Numbered from the stretch's first letter, positions 9,219-19,170 are shown. The stretch is 64,000 nucleotides of DNA from Bacteroidales bacterium (GCA_016342685.1 JAEINU010000002.1:267085-331084), one strand, 5' to 3'. Numbers and translations are program-made. Notes: generated by a model from the sequence alone, not told the origin.

Positions 9219-9779
9219 ATGGCAAGAAAATTAGCAGAAGTTAATGCAAGTTCAGTAGCTGATATAGCATTTTTACTTTTAATATTCTTTTTAGTTGCAA
9301 CAACTATGGATGTAGATTCAGGATTGTATAGAAAACTTTCCCCCACTTCGGATCAACCGCCTCCAGAAATAAAGGAAAGAAATGTTTTGGTTGTTCTGGT
9401 CAACTCGAACGACCAGTTAATGGTTGAAGGAGAAGAAGTGCAGCTATCATCCTTAAGATCGAAAGCAAAAGATTTTTTACAAAATAAACATAACAAAGAA
9501 AATCTTCCTGAAAAACGAATTGATAACGTTGATCCTTTTGGAAATATTGAAGTTACGAAAGGAATTATTTCATTAAAAAATGACCGGGCCACATCTTATG
9601 AAATGTTTATAAGTGTTATGAACGAATTAATTGCTGCTGGAAATGAAGTTAAAGATGAATTTAGCATGGATCATTTTGGAAAGAAATATAAAGAACTACC
9701 CAATCATTTACAACAAGCTGTAAAACAGGCTGTACCAGCAGTTATATCTGAATCGGAACCAATGCATATTGGCGGATAA
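9219..9779 (+). CDS. exbD: ExbD/TolR-family biopolymer transport protein
   Basis: A 186-residue protein with a short cytoplasmic N-terminus (MARKLAEVNASS), a single membrane span (13-31) carrying the proton-path aspartate D15 in VADIAFLLLIFFLV, and a periplasmic domain. The periplasmic part has the Bacteroidota ExbD signatures RNVLVVLVNSNDQLMVEGE, ISLKNDRATSYEMF and a tail FGKKYKELPNHLQQAVK ... ISESEP. ExbD normally works with ExbB and TonB to energise outer-membrane receptors. No exbB or tonB lies next to it; the following genes are blaI and an M56 peptidase that itself carries ExbD-like domains. This suggests a co-opted role in that signalling unit (inference). Confidence 0.93.
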   Translation: MARKLAEVNASSVADIAFLLLIFFLVATTMDVDSGLYRKLSPTSDQPPPEIKERNVLVVLVNSNDQLMVEGEEVQLSSLRSKAKDFLQNKHNKENLPEKRIDNVDPFGNIEVTKGIISLKNDRATSYEMFISVMNELIAAGNEVKDEFSMDHFGKKYKELPNHLQQAVKQAVPAVISESEPMHIGG

Positions 9780-9816
9780 TAATCAAGTGTGACAACACAA
9801 ACTATTTTATTATAAT

Positions 9817-10194
9817 ATGGCAACACTAACAAAGGCAGAAGAGAAAATCATGAAAATTCTCTGGAAAATCGAAAAAGGATTTATTAACGATATTCTTGAG
9901 TATTTTCCTGAGCCCAAACCTCCTTATAATTCTGTTTCGACCATTGTTCGAGTTTTAGTTAAAAAAGAAATTGTATCGTTTAAAAAATACGGTAATACCT
10001 ACGAGTATTTCCCATTAATAACTAAGGAAGAATACAGAAAAAGTCAGATGGGAAGTCTTATTAAAGATTATTACAACAACTCACTAAAGCAAGTGGTTAA
10101 CTTCTTTTCAGAAAATAAGAACCTAGATATTGAAGAAGTTGAAGAAGTAATGAAAATGCTCAACGAAATAAAAAACAAGAAAAAGAATGGTTAG
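9817..10194 (+). CDS. BlaI/MecI/CopY-family transcriptional repressor
   Basis: A 125-residue protein opening with TKAEEKIMKILWKIEKGFINDIL and PPYNSVSTIVRVLVKKEIV, the winged-helix DNA-binding domain of the BlaI family. The C-terminal half (KDYYNNSLKQVVNFFSENK) forms the dimerisation helices. Family members are dimeric repressors inactivated by proteolysis when a partner M56 membrane peptidase senses its ligand. The M56 gene follows with an 8-bp overlap, so the two form a standard sensor-repressor pair. The exbD gene ends 37 bp upstream. The ligand is unknown; no beta-lactamase is present here, so a resistance function should not be assumed. Confidence 0.93.
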   Translation: MATLTKAEEKIMKILWKIEKGFINDILEYFPEPKPPYNSVSTIVRVLVKKEIVSFKKYGNTYEYFPLITKEEYRKSQMGSLIKDYYNNSLKQVVNFFSENKNLDIEEVEEVMKMLNEIKNKKKNG

Positions 10195-12268
10195 TTTTCT
10201 TCTATATTTATTTGAGACAGGATTATGCCTTACAATCTTGTTTTTGGTATATATTTTCTTCTTTAAAAAAGAGACATTCTTCAGATTTAACAGAATTTAT
10301 TTAATTTCAATTTTATTCTTTTCTCTTTTAATACCATTCGTTCACATTAGTATTAATGTTACAAATACTAACAAATTTGAATTCCCTTTTAACAAGATAG
10401 GAAAATTCAGAACCTATTATGAACAACTTATTGCTATGACTGATCCTGAATATCTGGATTCTTATAACACTAGTGATAACGAATTTGACGAATTTAATAC
10501 AAACACATATCCTATAGCTAATTCAATTGAAAGTGAACTAGTTACCAAAAAAGATTCGTATAGCAAAACTCACGAATATCATTCAAACAAAAAAACAAGC
10601 TTTTCAATTGCTCAATTTTTATTTATTGTTTATATCATCGGGGTAATTTTATTTTCTTCGCGAATTGTTCTTCTATTTAGATGGATTTACAAAACCATAT
10701 CTCAAAATGAAGTTAAAACTCAAAATAAAATAAGACTTGTAAAGCTAAAAGATAACCTTCCCCCATTCTCTTTTCTGAAATTTGTATTTATTAACGAAAA
10801 ATCTTTAATCACAGATAACCACAATCAGATAATTGCACACGAGGAAGTACATGTTAAACAGAATCATAGCATTGATTTATTATTGGCTCATATATTAACC
10901 ATATTTCAATGGTTTAACCCACTCGCATGGTGGCTTCAAAAAGCAATTAAATCGAACCATGAATACATAGCAGACAGTTTAGTAGTGCAAAAGGGTTATG
11001 ATTTATATAACTATCAGGAACTATTATTACATCAATTCTTAAAAATCAAATCGGTCGAGCTTGTAAATAATTTTAATTTAATATCAATAAAACAAAGAAT
11101 TACCATGTTAAATAAAGTCAAATCTGGTTTTGGTGCTAAACTAAAAGCTGTTCTTATTATACCATTTGCAATTATCACATTCTTACTTTTTGCAAATCTA
11201 ACGATAAACGGACCTGGTAAAGTTTTAAATAACTTCTCGTTTTTTGAAATTCAAAACAATGTTAAACAACTAACTGGATTATGGAAAAATGATAAAGAAG
11301 ATTCCTATGGTTATCTAATTAAATTTACTGAACATAAATTCTTTATACTTGAAGATCAGGTAAAATTAAAAGAGTATAATTATAAAATTAAGGATAATAA
11401 AATAGTTTTATTCGCTTCTAATAGTGAACCAATTGAACTAAAATATAAAATCGATAATAATAAAATTAAAATCTGGTGGAATGATTCCAATAGTTCAGAA
11501 TATACTAAAACAAATCATGAAAATTCTTTAGATGTATTTCTATCAGATAAAGGTTTAAAAATAACTCCCCCAACAGTAAAAAATTATAAAATTTTAGAAA
11601 GGCTTGAACTATGCCTTTTTGTTGCTATGCAAGATGATAAAGTAATGGTGCAAAATCAGATTGGTGTTTTCTCCGATCTAGAGAAGTTAATTTTAGAAGA
11701 AAAATCAAAATTTAATCAACTTGATTTAAACCTTGTTACCATTCAACTAGCTGTTGATGAAAACGCAGAAATGAAACAAGTTTATGAGCTTTACCAAATT
11801 CTTAGAAGAAATAATTTATTGAAGGTTGCTTTTGTATGCTATCCAGACAATAATTCAACAGAATTAAACTCTCCTCACACGAGTTTTACACGCAAACTTC
11901 CGCCAATTGAAGGGAAAGTAGAAATATTAGATGTCGAAGATCTTCCCGCAATGTCAATAGATTTTCTTGAAATAGATGCAACCATCAAAGAAAATACGCC
12001 TGAATTAATTAAACCCAAAGTTTCACAGCTCATAACTGGCTCGAAAAAATATATCATGTGTTTATCATTTGACAACTCCACCCCATATAAAGATTATACC
12101 GAATATAACGATATGGTTTGGTCGGTAATTTTTAAATACAGAAACCAATATGCTCTCGAAAAATACGGTATCGAGTATAAACAATTAGGTAAAGATTTTC
12201 AGAAAGAAGTAAGGAAAAAGTATCCTATTATACTTACTCAGAGAAATATTGATGAACCTGAGGGTTAA
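10187..12268 (+). CDS. BlaR1-like M56 metallopeptidase fused to ExbD-like domains
   Basis: A 693-residue membrane protein. Membrane spans lie at about 5-26, 36-55, 141-164 and 320-340. The M56 zinc site is HEEVH (H218, E219, H222) with the third ligand in NHEYIAD (E259). After the last span comes a periplasmic region: about 360-440 is a small lipocalin-like beta domain (LTGLWKN ... KIKIWWND), about 470-552 reads like an ExbD periplasmic domain (ELCLFVAMQDDKVMVQN ... LKVAFV), and about 620-693 matches the Bacteroidota ExbD tail (KKYIMCLSFDN-STPY ... YGIEYKQLGKDFQKEVRKKYP). Usual BlaR1 sensors end in a penicillin-binding domain or, in this phylum, a TonB domain. It overlaps blaI by 8 bp. The domain fusion is my reading and needs a profile search. 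Confidence 0.85.
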   Translation: MVSFLLYLFETGLCLTILFLVYIFFFKKETFFRFNRIYLISILFFSLLIPFVHISINVTNTNKFEFPFNKIGKFRTYYEQLIAMTDPEYLDSYNTSDNEFDEFNTNTYPIANSIESELVTKKDSYSKTHEYHSNKKTSFSIAQFLFIVYIIGVILFSSRIVLLFRWIYKTISQNEVKTQNKIRLVKLKDNLPPFSFLKFVFINEKSLITDNHNQIIAHEEVHVKQNHSIDLLLAHILTIFQWFNPLAWWLQKAIKSNHEYIADSLVVQKGYDLYNYQELLLHQFLKIKSVELVNNFNLISIKQRITMLNKVKSGFGAKLKAVLIIPFAIITFLLFANLTINGPGKVLNNFSFFEIQNNVKQLTGLWKNDKEDSYGYLIKFTEHKFFILEDQVKLKEYNYKIKDNKIVLFASNSEPIELKYKIDNNKIKIWWNDSNSSEYTKTNHENSLDVFLSDKGLKITPPTVKNYKILERLELCLFVAMQDDKVMVQNQIGVFSDLEKLILEEKSKFNQLDLNLVTIQLAVDENAEMKQVYELYQILRRNNLLKVAFVCYPDNNSTELNSPHTSFTRKLPPIEGKVEILDVEDLPAMSIDFLEIDATIKENTPELIKPKVSQLITGSKKYIMCLSFDNSTPYKDYTEYNDMVWSVIFKYRNQYALEKYGIEYKQLGKDFQKEVRKKYPIILTQRNIDEPEG

Positions 12269-12273
12269 CTAAA

Positions 12274-13074
12274 ATGAAAAAGATACTTTTCATTATTGTC
12301 TTAAATATTTTCTTATTTGTACTATGTAAAAAGGAACGTGACCCTATTGCAATTATTCAAAATACGATTCAAACAATAGACACAATAAGTTCCATTTCAT
12401 ACAATCAACATCTCATAAAAAACAATCTTCAGAATATTGATTCTGTAGTTGAAAGAGATAGAGCTTGTATGTTTAAGAAACTCTCCGGAGATTCTATTAC
12501 CGGTGCCGAAACTCATATTTATTATTACTCAGGAGGTGTTACCGTTTTTGAAGACATTTATAATGGGGATTTCTTAATAAGAAAAAATCATGTTGAAAAT
12601 TCTGCTCTATTTTATGATCTAATTAAATATCCTGAAATTAAAAATAGCAATGGTTTTTGGAGAAAAAATACTCCTTACACAATTCAAGCACTGCTTGATT
12701 TTACCTTAAAAAATAAAAATGATTTTAAAATTGAAATTTTAAACGATACCATAATTGATAGTAATGAATGCTTTTGTATTAAAACTAGTTTAGAAGATAA
12801 GAACACTTCGACAACTTACAATAAATATTTTACAAAAAAGCCCGGAAGCATTGAAGAATCATATTTCTATATTAATAAAAAGAACTACTATCCTCAAAAA
12901 ATAAGAATTGAGATTTCCGAAAAAAAACAGCCAGAAAAAATCATTTTTACTGATTATCGCTTTTACGATATAATCTTTAACCAACAACTTAACGATGAGC
13001 TATTTTCTAATCAAAATGAAAACATTAAAAATTTTAACATTCAAAACATTAGTCCGCTCTTAAACATCTTATAA
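12274..13074 (+). CDS. Secreted LolA-like protein of unknown function
   Basis: A 266-residue protein with a hydrophobic N-terminus (residues 3-18) ending FVLCKK, which is a poor lipobox, so lipoprotein status is uncertain. The remainder is beta-rich and follows the pattern of LolA/LppX-like domains: an early helix IIQNTIQTIDTISSISYN, then alternating strands with NDTIIDSNECFCIKTSLED and a closing YPQKIRIEIS ... TDYRFYDIIFN. Similar domains form the N-terminal part of some Bacteroidota thioredoxin-fold lipoproteins, but no thioredoxin part is present here. It starts 5 bp after the M56 gene and 26 bp before an ABC permease, so it belongs to the same transcription unit. Confidence 0.65.
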   Translation: MKKILFIIVLNIFLFVLCKKERDPIAIIQNTIQTIDTISSISYNQHLIKNNLQNIDSVVERDRACMFKKLSGDSITGAETHIYYYSGGVTVFEDIYNGDFLIRKNHVENSALFYDLIKYPEIKNSNGFWRKNTPYTIQALLDFTLKNKNDFKIEILNDTIIDSNECFCIKTSLEDKNTSTTYNKYFTKKPGSIEESYFYINKKNYYPQKIRIEISEKKQPEKIIFTDYRFYDIIFNQQLNDELFSNQNENIKNFNIQNISPLLNIL

Positions 13075-13100
13075 TATCTGCAGATTTTAATTCTGAACAT

Positions 13101-15476
13101 ATGACATCAATTAAACTAGCATTGCGAAATATTTTCAAAAACCGATTAAGTTTTATGATTGGTTTTATTAGTTTACTAGTAGGATTTACAGTTAGTCTCT
13201 TAATCGGAATTTATTTGTACAATGAACTAAACTACGACAGGTTTCATGAAAAAGAAAACATTTACAGAGTAGGTTTTAGTGCAAATTTTGCCAATACGTG
13301 TACGAATTATGCTTTTGCCTGGGCTCCTTTAGGACCTAAAATGAAAGAATATTATCCTGAAATTGTTGATTTTGTTCGATTATATAAGATACCATCAAAA
13401 ATTATAGTAAATCATAACGAGAACAAATTTTTACAAGAAGACTTGTTTTATGTTGATCAGAATTTATTTGAATTTTTCTCTTTTGAATTATCTACAGGGA
13501 ATCCCAGAACGGCATTAAGTGAACCGAACACAGCTGTTTTAACTGAACAGATGGCTAAACTATATTTTGGCAACCAAAATCCTATTGGAAAAATAATTGA
13601 AGCAGATGATAAAGAATTTATTGTAACTGGTATTGCAAAATCACCCCCTATTAATTCTCATATTAAATTCAATATTCTTTTCTCAATAAGTTCAAAGCAA
13701 GAAGATAAAATAGGAAATGAAAAGGTATTAGAAAGTTGGAAGCTAATCAATTATTATACCTATTTGCACCTATCAAATAAAGAGTCCATTAAATCAATAA
13801 ATTCGAATAAACAAGCTTTTATTGATAAGGAGTTATATATATTTAAAAAAGATCTCAATGTTGATATAGGTTTAATAATTCAACCATTAAAAGACATTCA
13901 TTTACATTCAAATTTGGATCGAGAATTGGAGCTTAACAATTCAGCTTCCAATCTTTGGATTGTATTTATAATTGCACTGTTTGTCTTTATTATTTCATGT
14001 GTCAACTTTATCTTAATATCAACAAATATTAACATTACCAGATTTAAAGAAGTTTATATTAAAAAGGTTCTTGGGCAAAGTAAAATATCAATTATAATTA
14101 GCTATTTGTTTGAAACTCTTTTTGTTTGTTTTGTTAGTCTTCTATTTGCTTTGCTTTTATTTTATTATTTATTGCCACAATATAATTTAATAAGCCATTC
14201 AGAATTTTCATTTGATTATCTTTTGAATTGGCAGATTATTATTGGAATTATTTCGGTTTTGTTATTTACAGGAATTGTTCCTGGGTATTTTTCAGGAAAA
14301 ATCCTGTTTGCTTTTAAGTTGAATTCAACAAAAGAGTCTCCCTCCTCATTGCAAGTTTTTAACAGCTCAACTATACTTATCGTACAATTTTGCATTGCTT
14401 TTACACTTATTATATGTTCCTTGATATTTAATAAACAATTAGAGTTTATTCAGAATCACAATCTAGGATATGACAAATCTAATATTCTGATAATTCGAAC
14501 CAATGATCGTGAAATAAGAAATTCTGCAGAAAACATTTGTGAAAAAATCATGACTTTCCCAGAGGTAGTATCCGCCTCTGTTTCATCAAACAACTTTGCA
14601 AATGAACCTTCAACTTTTGCTATCTCACTAACAAATAATGGTGAAAATAAAGAAGTTCAAACAAATTACAATTCGGTAGATTATAATTTTAAAGATACTT
14701 ATGGTTTTAACTTAGTTAAAGGTCGTTTCTTTTCAAGAGATTTCCCAACAGATTCATTTGGAGTTGTTGTGAATAAAACTTTTTGTAAGGAATTAAATTT
14801 GATTGCCCCGATAAATAAGAATGTCTATTTTCTTGGCAGAGAGTATAAAATTATAGGAGTACTTGAAGATTTTCATTTCAGTTCTTTTCGTGAAAAGATT
14901 GAACCTTATTTGATGTTTTTTAAAATGTCGGGCACGAGAAACCGCTACATTAATATTAAACTACAAGATCAGTTAAGCCAGCAAATAATTAAGAAAATTG
15001 AAGAAATATGGTCTGATACTTTCCCCGATAATATTTTTGAGTATACCATATACGAAAATGCTTTACAAAAGAGATATCAAAATGATTTGGTGCTAGTGAA
15101 ACTATTAAAATATCTCAGTATTATAGTAATTATAATTGCTTTATCTGGTTTATTGGGTCAAAATTTTTTAATGTTACGATTACGTAGAAAAGAAATTGCA
15201 ATTCGGAAAGTCTTAGGAGCAAATTTTAAGGATTTGCTTTACACTTTAACTAAAAAGTATGCAATTCTTTTATTGATATCATGGTTAGTAGCTTCTTGTA
15301 TTAGTTATTTTTTAACCCAAGAATGGCTGAATAATTTTGTATTCAGGTTCGAGAATCAATACGTATATTTCATTATCCCAATTATTTTAAGCATTCTGAT
15401 ATCATTGTTAATTATTAGCCTAAAAACACTAAAATCCTTAAACGAAAATCCGATAGAATCATTAAAAGAAGAATAA
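13101..15476 (+). CDS. FtsX-like ABC transporter permease (full length)
   Basis: A 791-residue permease with the duplicated Bacteroidota MacB-type layout: N-terminal span (about 17-40), periplasmic MacB_PCD domain (about 45-280), an FtsX domain with three spans (about 285-405), a span at about 425-443, a second periplasmic domain and a final FtsX domain with three spans (about 668-780). The cytoplasmic signature RRKEIAIRKVLGANFKDLL precedes the last spans and the protein ends NENPIESLKEE, as in the family. No ATP-binding subunit is encoded nearby, so it must use a distant ATPase or act with one supplied in trans. It is in line with blaI and the M56 gene; a peptide- or envelope-stress export role is inferred only from this. 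Confidence 0.9.
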   Translation: MTSIKLALRNIFKNRLSFMIGFISLLVGFTVSLLIGIYLYNELNYDRFHEKENIYRVGFSANFANTCTNYAFAWAPLGPKMKEYYPEIVDFVRLYKIPSKIIVNHNENKFLQEDLFYVDQNLFEFFSFELSTGNPRTALSEPNTAVLTEQMAKLYFGNQNPIGKIIEADDKEFIVTGIAKSPPINSHIKFNILFSISSKQEDKIGNEKVLESWKLINYYTYLHLSNKESIKSINSNKQAFIDKELYIFKKDLNVDIGLIIQPLKDIHLHSNLDRELELNNSASNLWIVFIIALFVFIISCVNFILISTNINITRFKEVYIKKVLGQSKISIIISYLFETLFVCFVSLLFALLLFYYLLPQYNLISHSEFSFDYLLNWQIIIGIISVLLFTGIVPGYFSGKILFAFKLNSTKESPSSLQVFNSSTILIVQFCIAFTLIICSLIFNKQLEFIQNHNLGYDKSNILIIRTNDREIRNSAENICEKIMTFPEVVSASVSSNNFANEPSTFAISLTNNGENKEVQTNYNSVDYNFKDTYGFNLVKGRFFSRDFPTDSFGVVVNKTFCKELNLIAPINKNVYFLGREYKIIGVLEDFHFSSFREKIEPYLMFFKMSGTRNRYINIKLQDQLSQQIIKKIEEIWSDTFPDNIFEYTIYENALQKRYQNDLVLVKLLKYLSIIVIIIALSGLLGQNFLMLRLRRKEIAIRKVLGANFKDLLYTLTKKYAILLLISWLVASCISYFLTQEWLNNFVFRFENQYVYFIIPIILSILISLLIISLKTLKSLNENPIESLKEE

Positions 15477-15525
15477 GTAAAATTTCTTTATTTGACTATA
15501 TAGGAGTTAAAATAAACACTACAAT

Positions 15526-17946
15526 ATGTACAATTTAAAACTCATTATTCGAAAACTATTTAGAGAAAAACTAACCACAATAGCCTTGTTATTTTCTTTA
15601 ACAGTTGGATTTGTTGCATTTATTGCAATATCAAGTTATGTAATATATGAAAAAACATATGATCGTTATATTCCAGATTACAACGAAATAAACAGAATTG
15701 TTACTGAAGTTTATTCAAATAATGAGCTTGCTATTACAATGCCTCAGTGCGAAAGAATACTTGGAGAAGCATTGGTTGAAAAATTCCCTAATGTAACTTC
15801 GTCTGGATTTATGTGCAAAACAAATAATCCGCATTATAAAATTGAAGAAAATATCTTTACCTCAGAAAATGTTTTTCATGCATCATCAGGCTTGATCGAT
15901 ATTTTATCAATTAAATTAATTAATAGTAAAAAAGCTGAAGTGCTAACCGAACCTTATAAAGTTATTATTTCGGAAAGTACGGCAAAAAAATATTTTGGAA
16001 ATAAAAATCCAATTGGAGAAACTATTTTTAAATATCCAGCATACGAATACGAAGTAGAAGGAGTATTTAAAGACTTACCTAAAAACACCCATTTTGAAGC
16101 AGATATGTTTCTATCTTTTCATAATAACATGAACCTTCCTCCTCCCTTAAAAGACAATTGGGGCGAAACATCTTTTTATACTTATTTAAAAGTAAATAAG
16201 AGTGCTAACATAAAAAATCTTGAAGAAAACATAGATAAGTTGGTTTATGAAAATAAGAAAAGCTATTTCGATAATACAAATTCAATAAACAAGTATCATC
16301 TTCAAGCAATAAAGGACATCCATTTAAAATCAAATCTAAAAAGCGAAATAACAATAAATGCAAAGAACAGTTATTTAAATATATTATTAATTGTTAGTTT
16401 GTTAATATTGTTAGCTTCCGGATTTAACTATGTGTATTTTATTTACACCCGCGTTTTAAGCAATACAAAGGATATTGGGATAAAAAAAGTTTTTGGCATT
16501 ACCAAGAAACATTTGATTAAGCAATTTTTAACAGAATCATTTTTTATTCATGCAATTGCAATTATAATATCATTTATTATATGTGCACTGCTTCAAAAAC
16601 TGATATACAACTCTTTAGGAATCGATATCAGTTTGTCTTATAAAAACTTCAATTTTTGGATTGTTTGTATCGCAATTTATATCCTGAGCTCAACTCTAAC
16701 AGTTATATTTCCTATACTGGTACTCAAAAACAAGAAAGCACTTGAATTACTACACTATAAAAAGAAGCAAAAGAAGCATGCGATCTCATTCCGACAATTA
16801 ATAACAATAACACAATTTGTAATAATTATATTGATAATTTCAGTTATTATAGGTGTCGACAAACAAGTAAATTATCTGATATCAAAAGATAAAGGCATAA
16901 ATATTTCAAATAATCTTGTTCTTAAAGTACCCCAAAATTTAAGAAAGACCTCAAGAAGAATAAATAATCTTGATGCTTTTGAACAAGAACTGTTAAAGTA
17001 TCCAGAAATTTCTTTAATTTCAAGCTCGAGTGCTGTACCTGGAGATCTGCTTGCATACAATTTTAATGCATCTGAGAAAGGAAAGGCGAATTCAGTTAAG
17101 TCTGCAATCTACATTACCGATAATAGTTTTTTAGAAATTTTTAATGTTAAACTTCTTGCGGGAGGAAATTTTAGTGAAAATTTAAGTCAAGAAAATGCTG
17201 GCTGTATAATTAACATGGCTTGTTCCGAGAAATTAGGATATTCAAATCCTTCTGATGCTATTGGAAGAATATTAAACTTAAATGATGAAAGTCAAATGCA
17301 AAGTTTTGAAATTACAATTGTTGGTGTTTGCAAAAATTACAATTTTCAATCGATGAAAGAGAGCCCAGATCCAATTATACTATTGGACTGGACCCAAAAT
17401 ATGTTATGGGGAAATTATATCTTAAAAATCAATGATGTAAACAATTTTAACACAACAAACTCATTTATAAGAGATTTATTCCTAAAAACATTCCCGAATT
17501 ATCCTTATGAATATTTTTGGCTCGACGATCACTATAACAAACAATATAAAGAAGAGCAGCGTTTAACTTTATTACTTAAATTCTTTGTCTCACTTACCAT
17601 TTTAATAAGCATAATAAATTTATTTTCAATGGTATGGCACATTACCTTATTAAGAACCAAAGAAATCGGAATAAGAAAAGTAAATGGGGCAAGCGCAATG
17701 GAAATTATTAAGATGCTCAATATCGATTTCTTAAAATGGATTTTTTTGGCTACAATCATTGCATGTCCTATTTCATATTACTCGCTTTATAAATGGTTAG
17801 AAGGATTTGCATATAAAACAACTCTAAGTTGGTGGATTTTTATATTATCGGGAGTATTTGCACTTTTTATTGGGGCTTTAACTGTTTCATGGCAAAGCTA
17901 TAAAGTGGCAAATATGAATCCTGCAAATGCGTTGCGACATGAATAA
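15526..17946 (+). CDS. FtsX-like ABC transporter permease (full length)
   Basis: An 806-residue paralogue of the preceding permease: the same order of N-terminal span, MacB_PCD domain, FtsX spans, second periplasmic domain and final FtsX spans. Family landmarks are TKDIGIKKVFGITKKHLIKQFLTES, then LLRTKEIGIRKVNGASAMEI and the terminal MNPANALRHE. It follows the first permease after 49 bp with no terminator between them and ends at a strong terminator, so the two are probably co-transcribed and may form a heterodimer. No ATPase is encoded with them. Confidence 0.9.
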   Translation: MYNLKLIIRKLFREKLTTIALLFSLTVGFVAFIAISSYVIYEKTYDRYIPDYNEINRIVTEVYSNNELAITMPQCERILGEALVEKFPNVTSSGFMCKTNNPHYKIEENIFTSENVFHASSGLIDILSIKLINSKKAEVLTEPYKVIISESTAKKYFGNKNPIGETIFKYPAYEYEVEGVFKDLPKNTHFEADMFLSFHNNMNLPPPLKDNWGETSFYTYLKVNKSANIKNLEENIDKLVYENKKSYFDNTNSINKYHLQAIKDIHLKSNLKSEITINAKNSYLNILLIVSLLILLASGFNYVYFIYTRVLSNTKDIGIKKVFGITKKHLIKQFLTESFFIHAIAIIISFIICALLQKLIYNSLGIDISLSYKNFNFWIVCIAIYILSSTLTVIFPILVLKNKKALELLHYKKKQKKHAISFRQLITITQFVIIILIISVIIGVDKQVNYLISKDKGINISNNLVLKVPQNLRKTSRRINNLDAFEQELLKYPEISLISSSSAVPGDLLAYNFNASEKGKANSVKSAIYITDNSFLEIFNVKLLAGGNFSENLSQENAGCIINMACSEKLGYSNPSDAIGRILNLNDESQMQSFEITIVGVCKNYNFQSMKESPDPIILLDWTQNMLWGNYILKINDVNNFNTTNSFIRDLFLKTFPNYPYEYFWLDDHYNKQYKEEQRLTLLLKFFVSLTILISIINLFSMVWHITLLRTKEIGIRKVNGASAMEIIKMLNIDFLKWIFLATIIACPISYYSLYKWLEGFAYKTTLSWWIFILSGVFALFIGALTVSWQSYKVANMNPANALRHE

Positions 17947-17995
17947 CGGAACAATTCACTCGCTTTTGAAAGCAAAAAGCATTAGATTAAAACAT

Positions 17996-18029
17996 AAAAG
18001 AATACATCGAGTTGATGTATTCTTTTTTT
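17996..18029 (+). terminator. Rho-independent terminator after the two permeases
   Basis: A 13-bp stem AAAAGAATACATC / GATGTATTCTTTT (17996-18008 with 18014-18026), loop GAGTT, followed by TTTC and further T-rich sequence. It closes the run that began at exbD. The rest of the 310-bp gap to 18257 is AT-rich; apart from a weak GAGG/CCTC hairpin near 18060 I see nothing in it. Confidence 0.9.
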
Positions 18030-18256
18030 CTTTGGTTTACTCAACTTATTATCATTGTTAGAGGCTAAACCTCATTTTATACATTCATATTTTTGTTGTC
18101 CATTTCCGATCTTCTATCATTTATTTCACAAAGCTTTTTGGACATACTAAGACATTTTAATCATAAAAGCTATAAACATTTCTACTTTTTTAATTCTAAA
18201 TAAACCATATTTACAAAACCTTATCTAAATTGATAAATAATAATTAACAGAAGTAA

Positions 18257-19117
18257 ATGAAACTTTTAAAAAAGATTAAAAAAGGGCAACATCTTTTATC
18301 AAGTAAAATTGATACTAAAAGATTATCAAACGATAAAGAAAATAGTGTTAGTTTATCATTAATGTATGATATTATTCAAGCTGCTAGAAAGAATGAGTGG
18401 TCTGATGAAGAAATGCAAGCATTGCAAACAATTATAGACTTACGTTCGCATTATTCAGAAACAAAAGATACGGTTAGTATTTCGGACTATGGATTTGGAA
18501 GCGCTGATGATAAAAGAACTGAAGAGCAGATGCTAGAAGGAGTTGTGAAAACCAGTCAGGTATCACAAGTATATAAAAATGCATCAAGTTCAAAAAAATG
18601 GGGTGAACTAATGTTCAGAATCATTCGTGCGTACAAACCATTAAGTTGCTTTGAGCTTGGAACTTGTTTAGGAATTTCTGCTGCATATGGAGCTCTTGCT
18701 TTAAAATTAAATAATAATGGAGAATTTATTACACTTGAAGGAGCTACAGAACTTGCTAGAATAGCAGATAAAAGTTTAAGGAAATTCAAACTTGATAATT
18801 TCTCAATTATTGAAGGTAAGTTTCAAGATAATTTACCCTCTCTACTAAAAAAATATAATGATATTGACTTTGTGTTTATTGATGGCCATCATGAAGAAAA
18901 AGCCACATTAAATTATTTTGAGATGTTTTATACAAGCCTAAATAATCCTGCTATTATTATTTTTGATGATATTAATTGGTCTGCAGGAATGAATAAAGCA
19001 TGGCAAAAAATCAAGAATGATGTTAGAATAAATTGGACAATAGATTTTTATTTTAGAGGTGTTTGTTACATTGATAAAAAGAAAAGTACTAAGCAAAATT
19101 ATAAGGCCTGGATATAA
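18257..19117 (+). CDS. Class I SAM-dependent methyltransferase
   Basis: A 286-residue soluble protein. Residues about 125-260 carry a Rossmann methyltransferase fold of the O-methyltransferase/Methyltransf_24 type: motif I variant CFELGTCLGISAAYGAL, an acidic residue after strand 2 (FITLEG) and DFVFIDGHHEEKATLNYF, followed by IIIFDDINWSAGM, which resembles the metal-binding Asp region of class I O-methyltransferases. The N-terminal 110 residues are helical and not recognised. The substrate cannot be read from the sequence. The gene stands alone between two terminators. Confidence 0.85.
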   Translation: MKLLKKIKKGQHLLSSKIDTKRLSNDKENSVSLSLMYDIIQAARKNEWSDEEMQALQTIIDLRSHYSETKDTVSISDYGFGSADDKRTEEQMLEGVVKTSQVSQVYKNASSSKKWGELMFRIIRAYKPLSCFELGTCLGISAAYGALALKLNNNGEFITLEGATELARIADKSLRKFKLDNFSIIEGKFQDNLPSLLKKYNDIDFVFIDGHHEEKATLNYFEMFYTSLNNPAIIIFDDINWSAGMNKAWQKIKNDVRINWTIDFYFRGVCYIDKKKSTKQNYKAWI

Positions 19118-19170
19118 TTGTCTTTGTTAAGTTTATCAAACATATTTATTCCAACTCAAGATCTGATTAT

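Noticed and set aside
9817-12268. A beta-lactam resistance regulatory pair
   Set aside because: The BlaI/M56 pair has no beta-lactamase gene beside it and no penicillin-binding sensor domain; the family has many other roles in this phylum.
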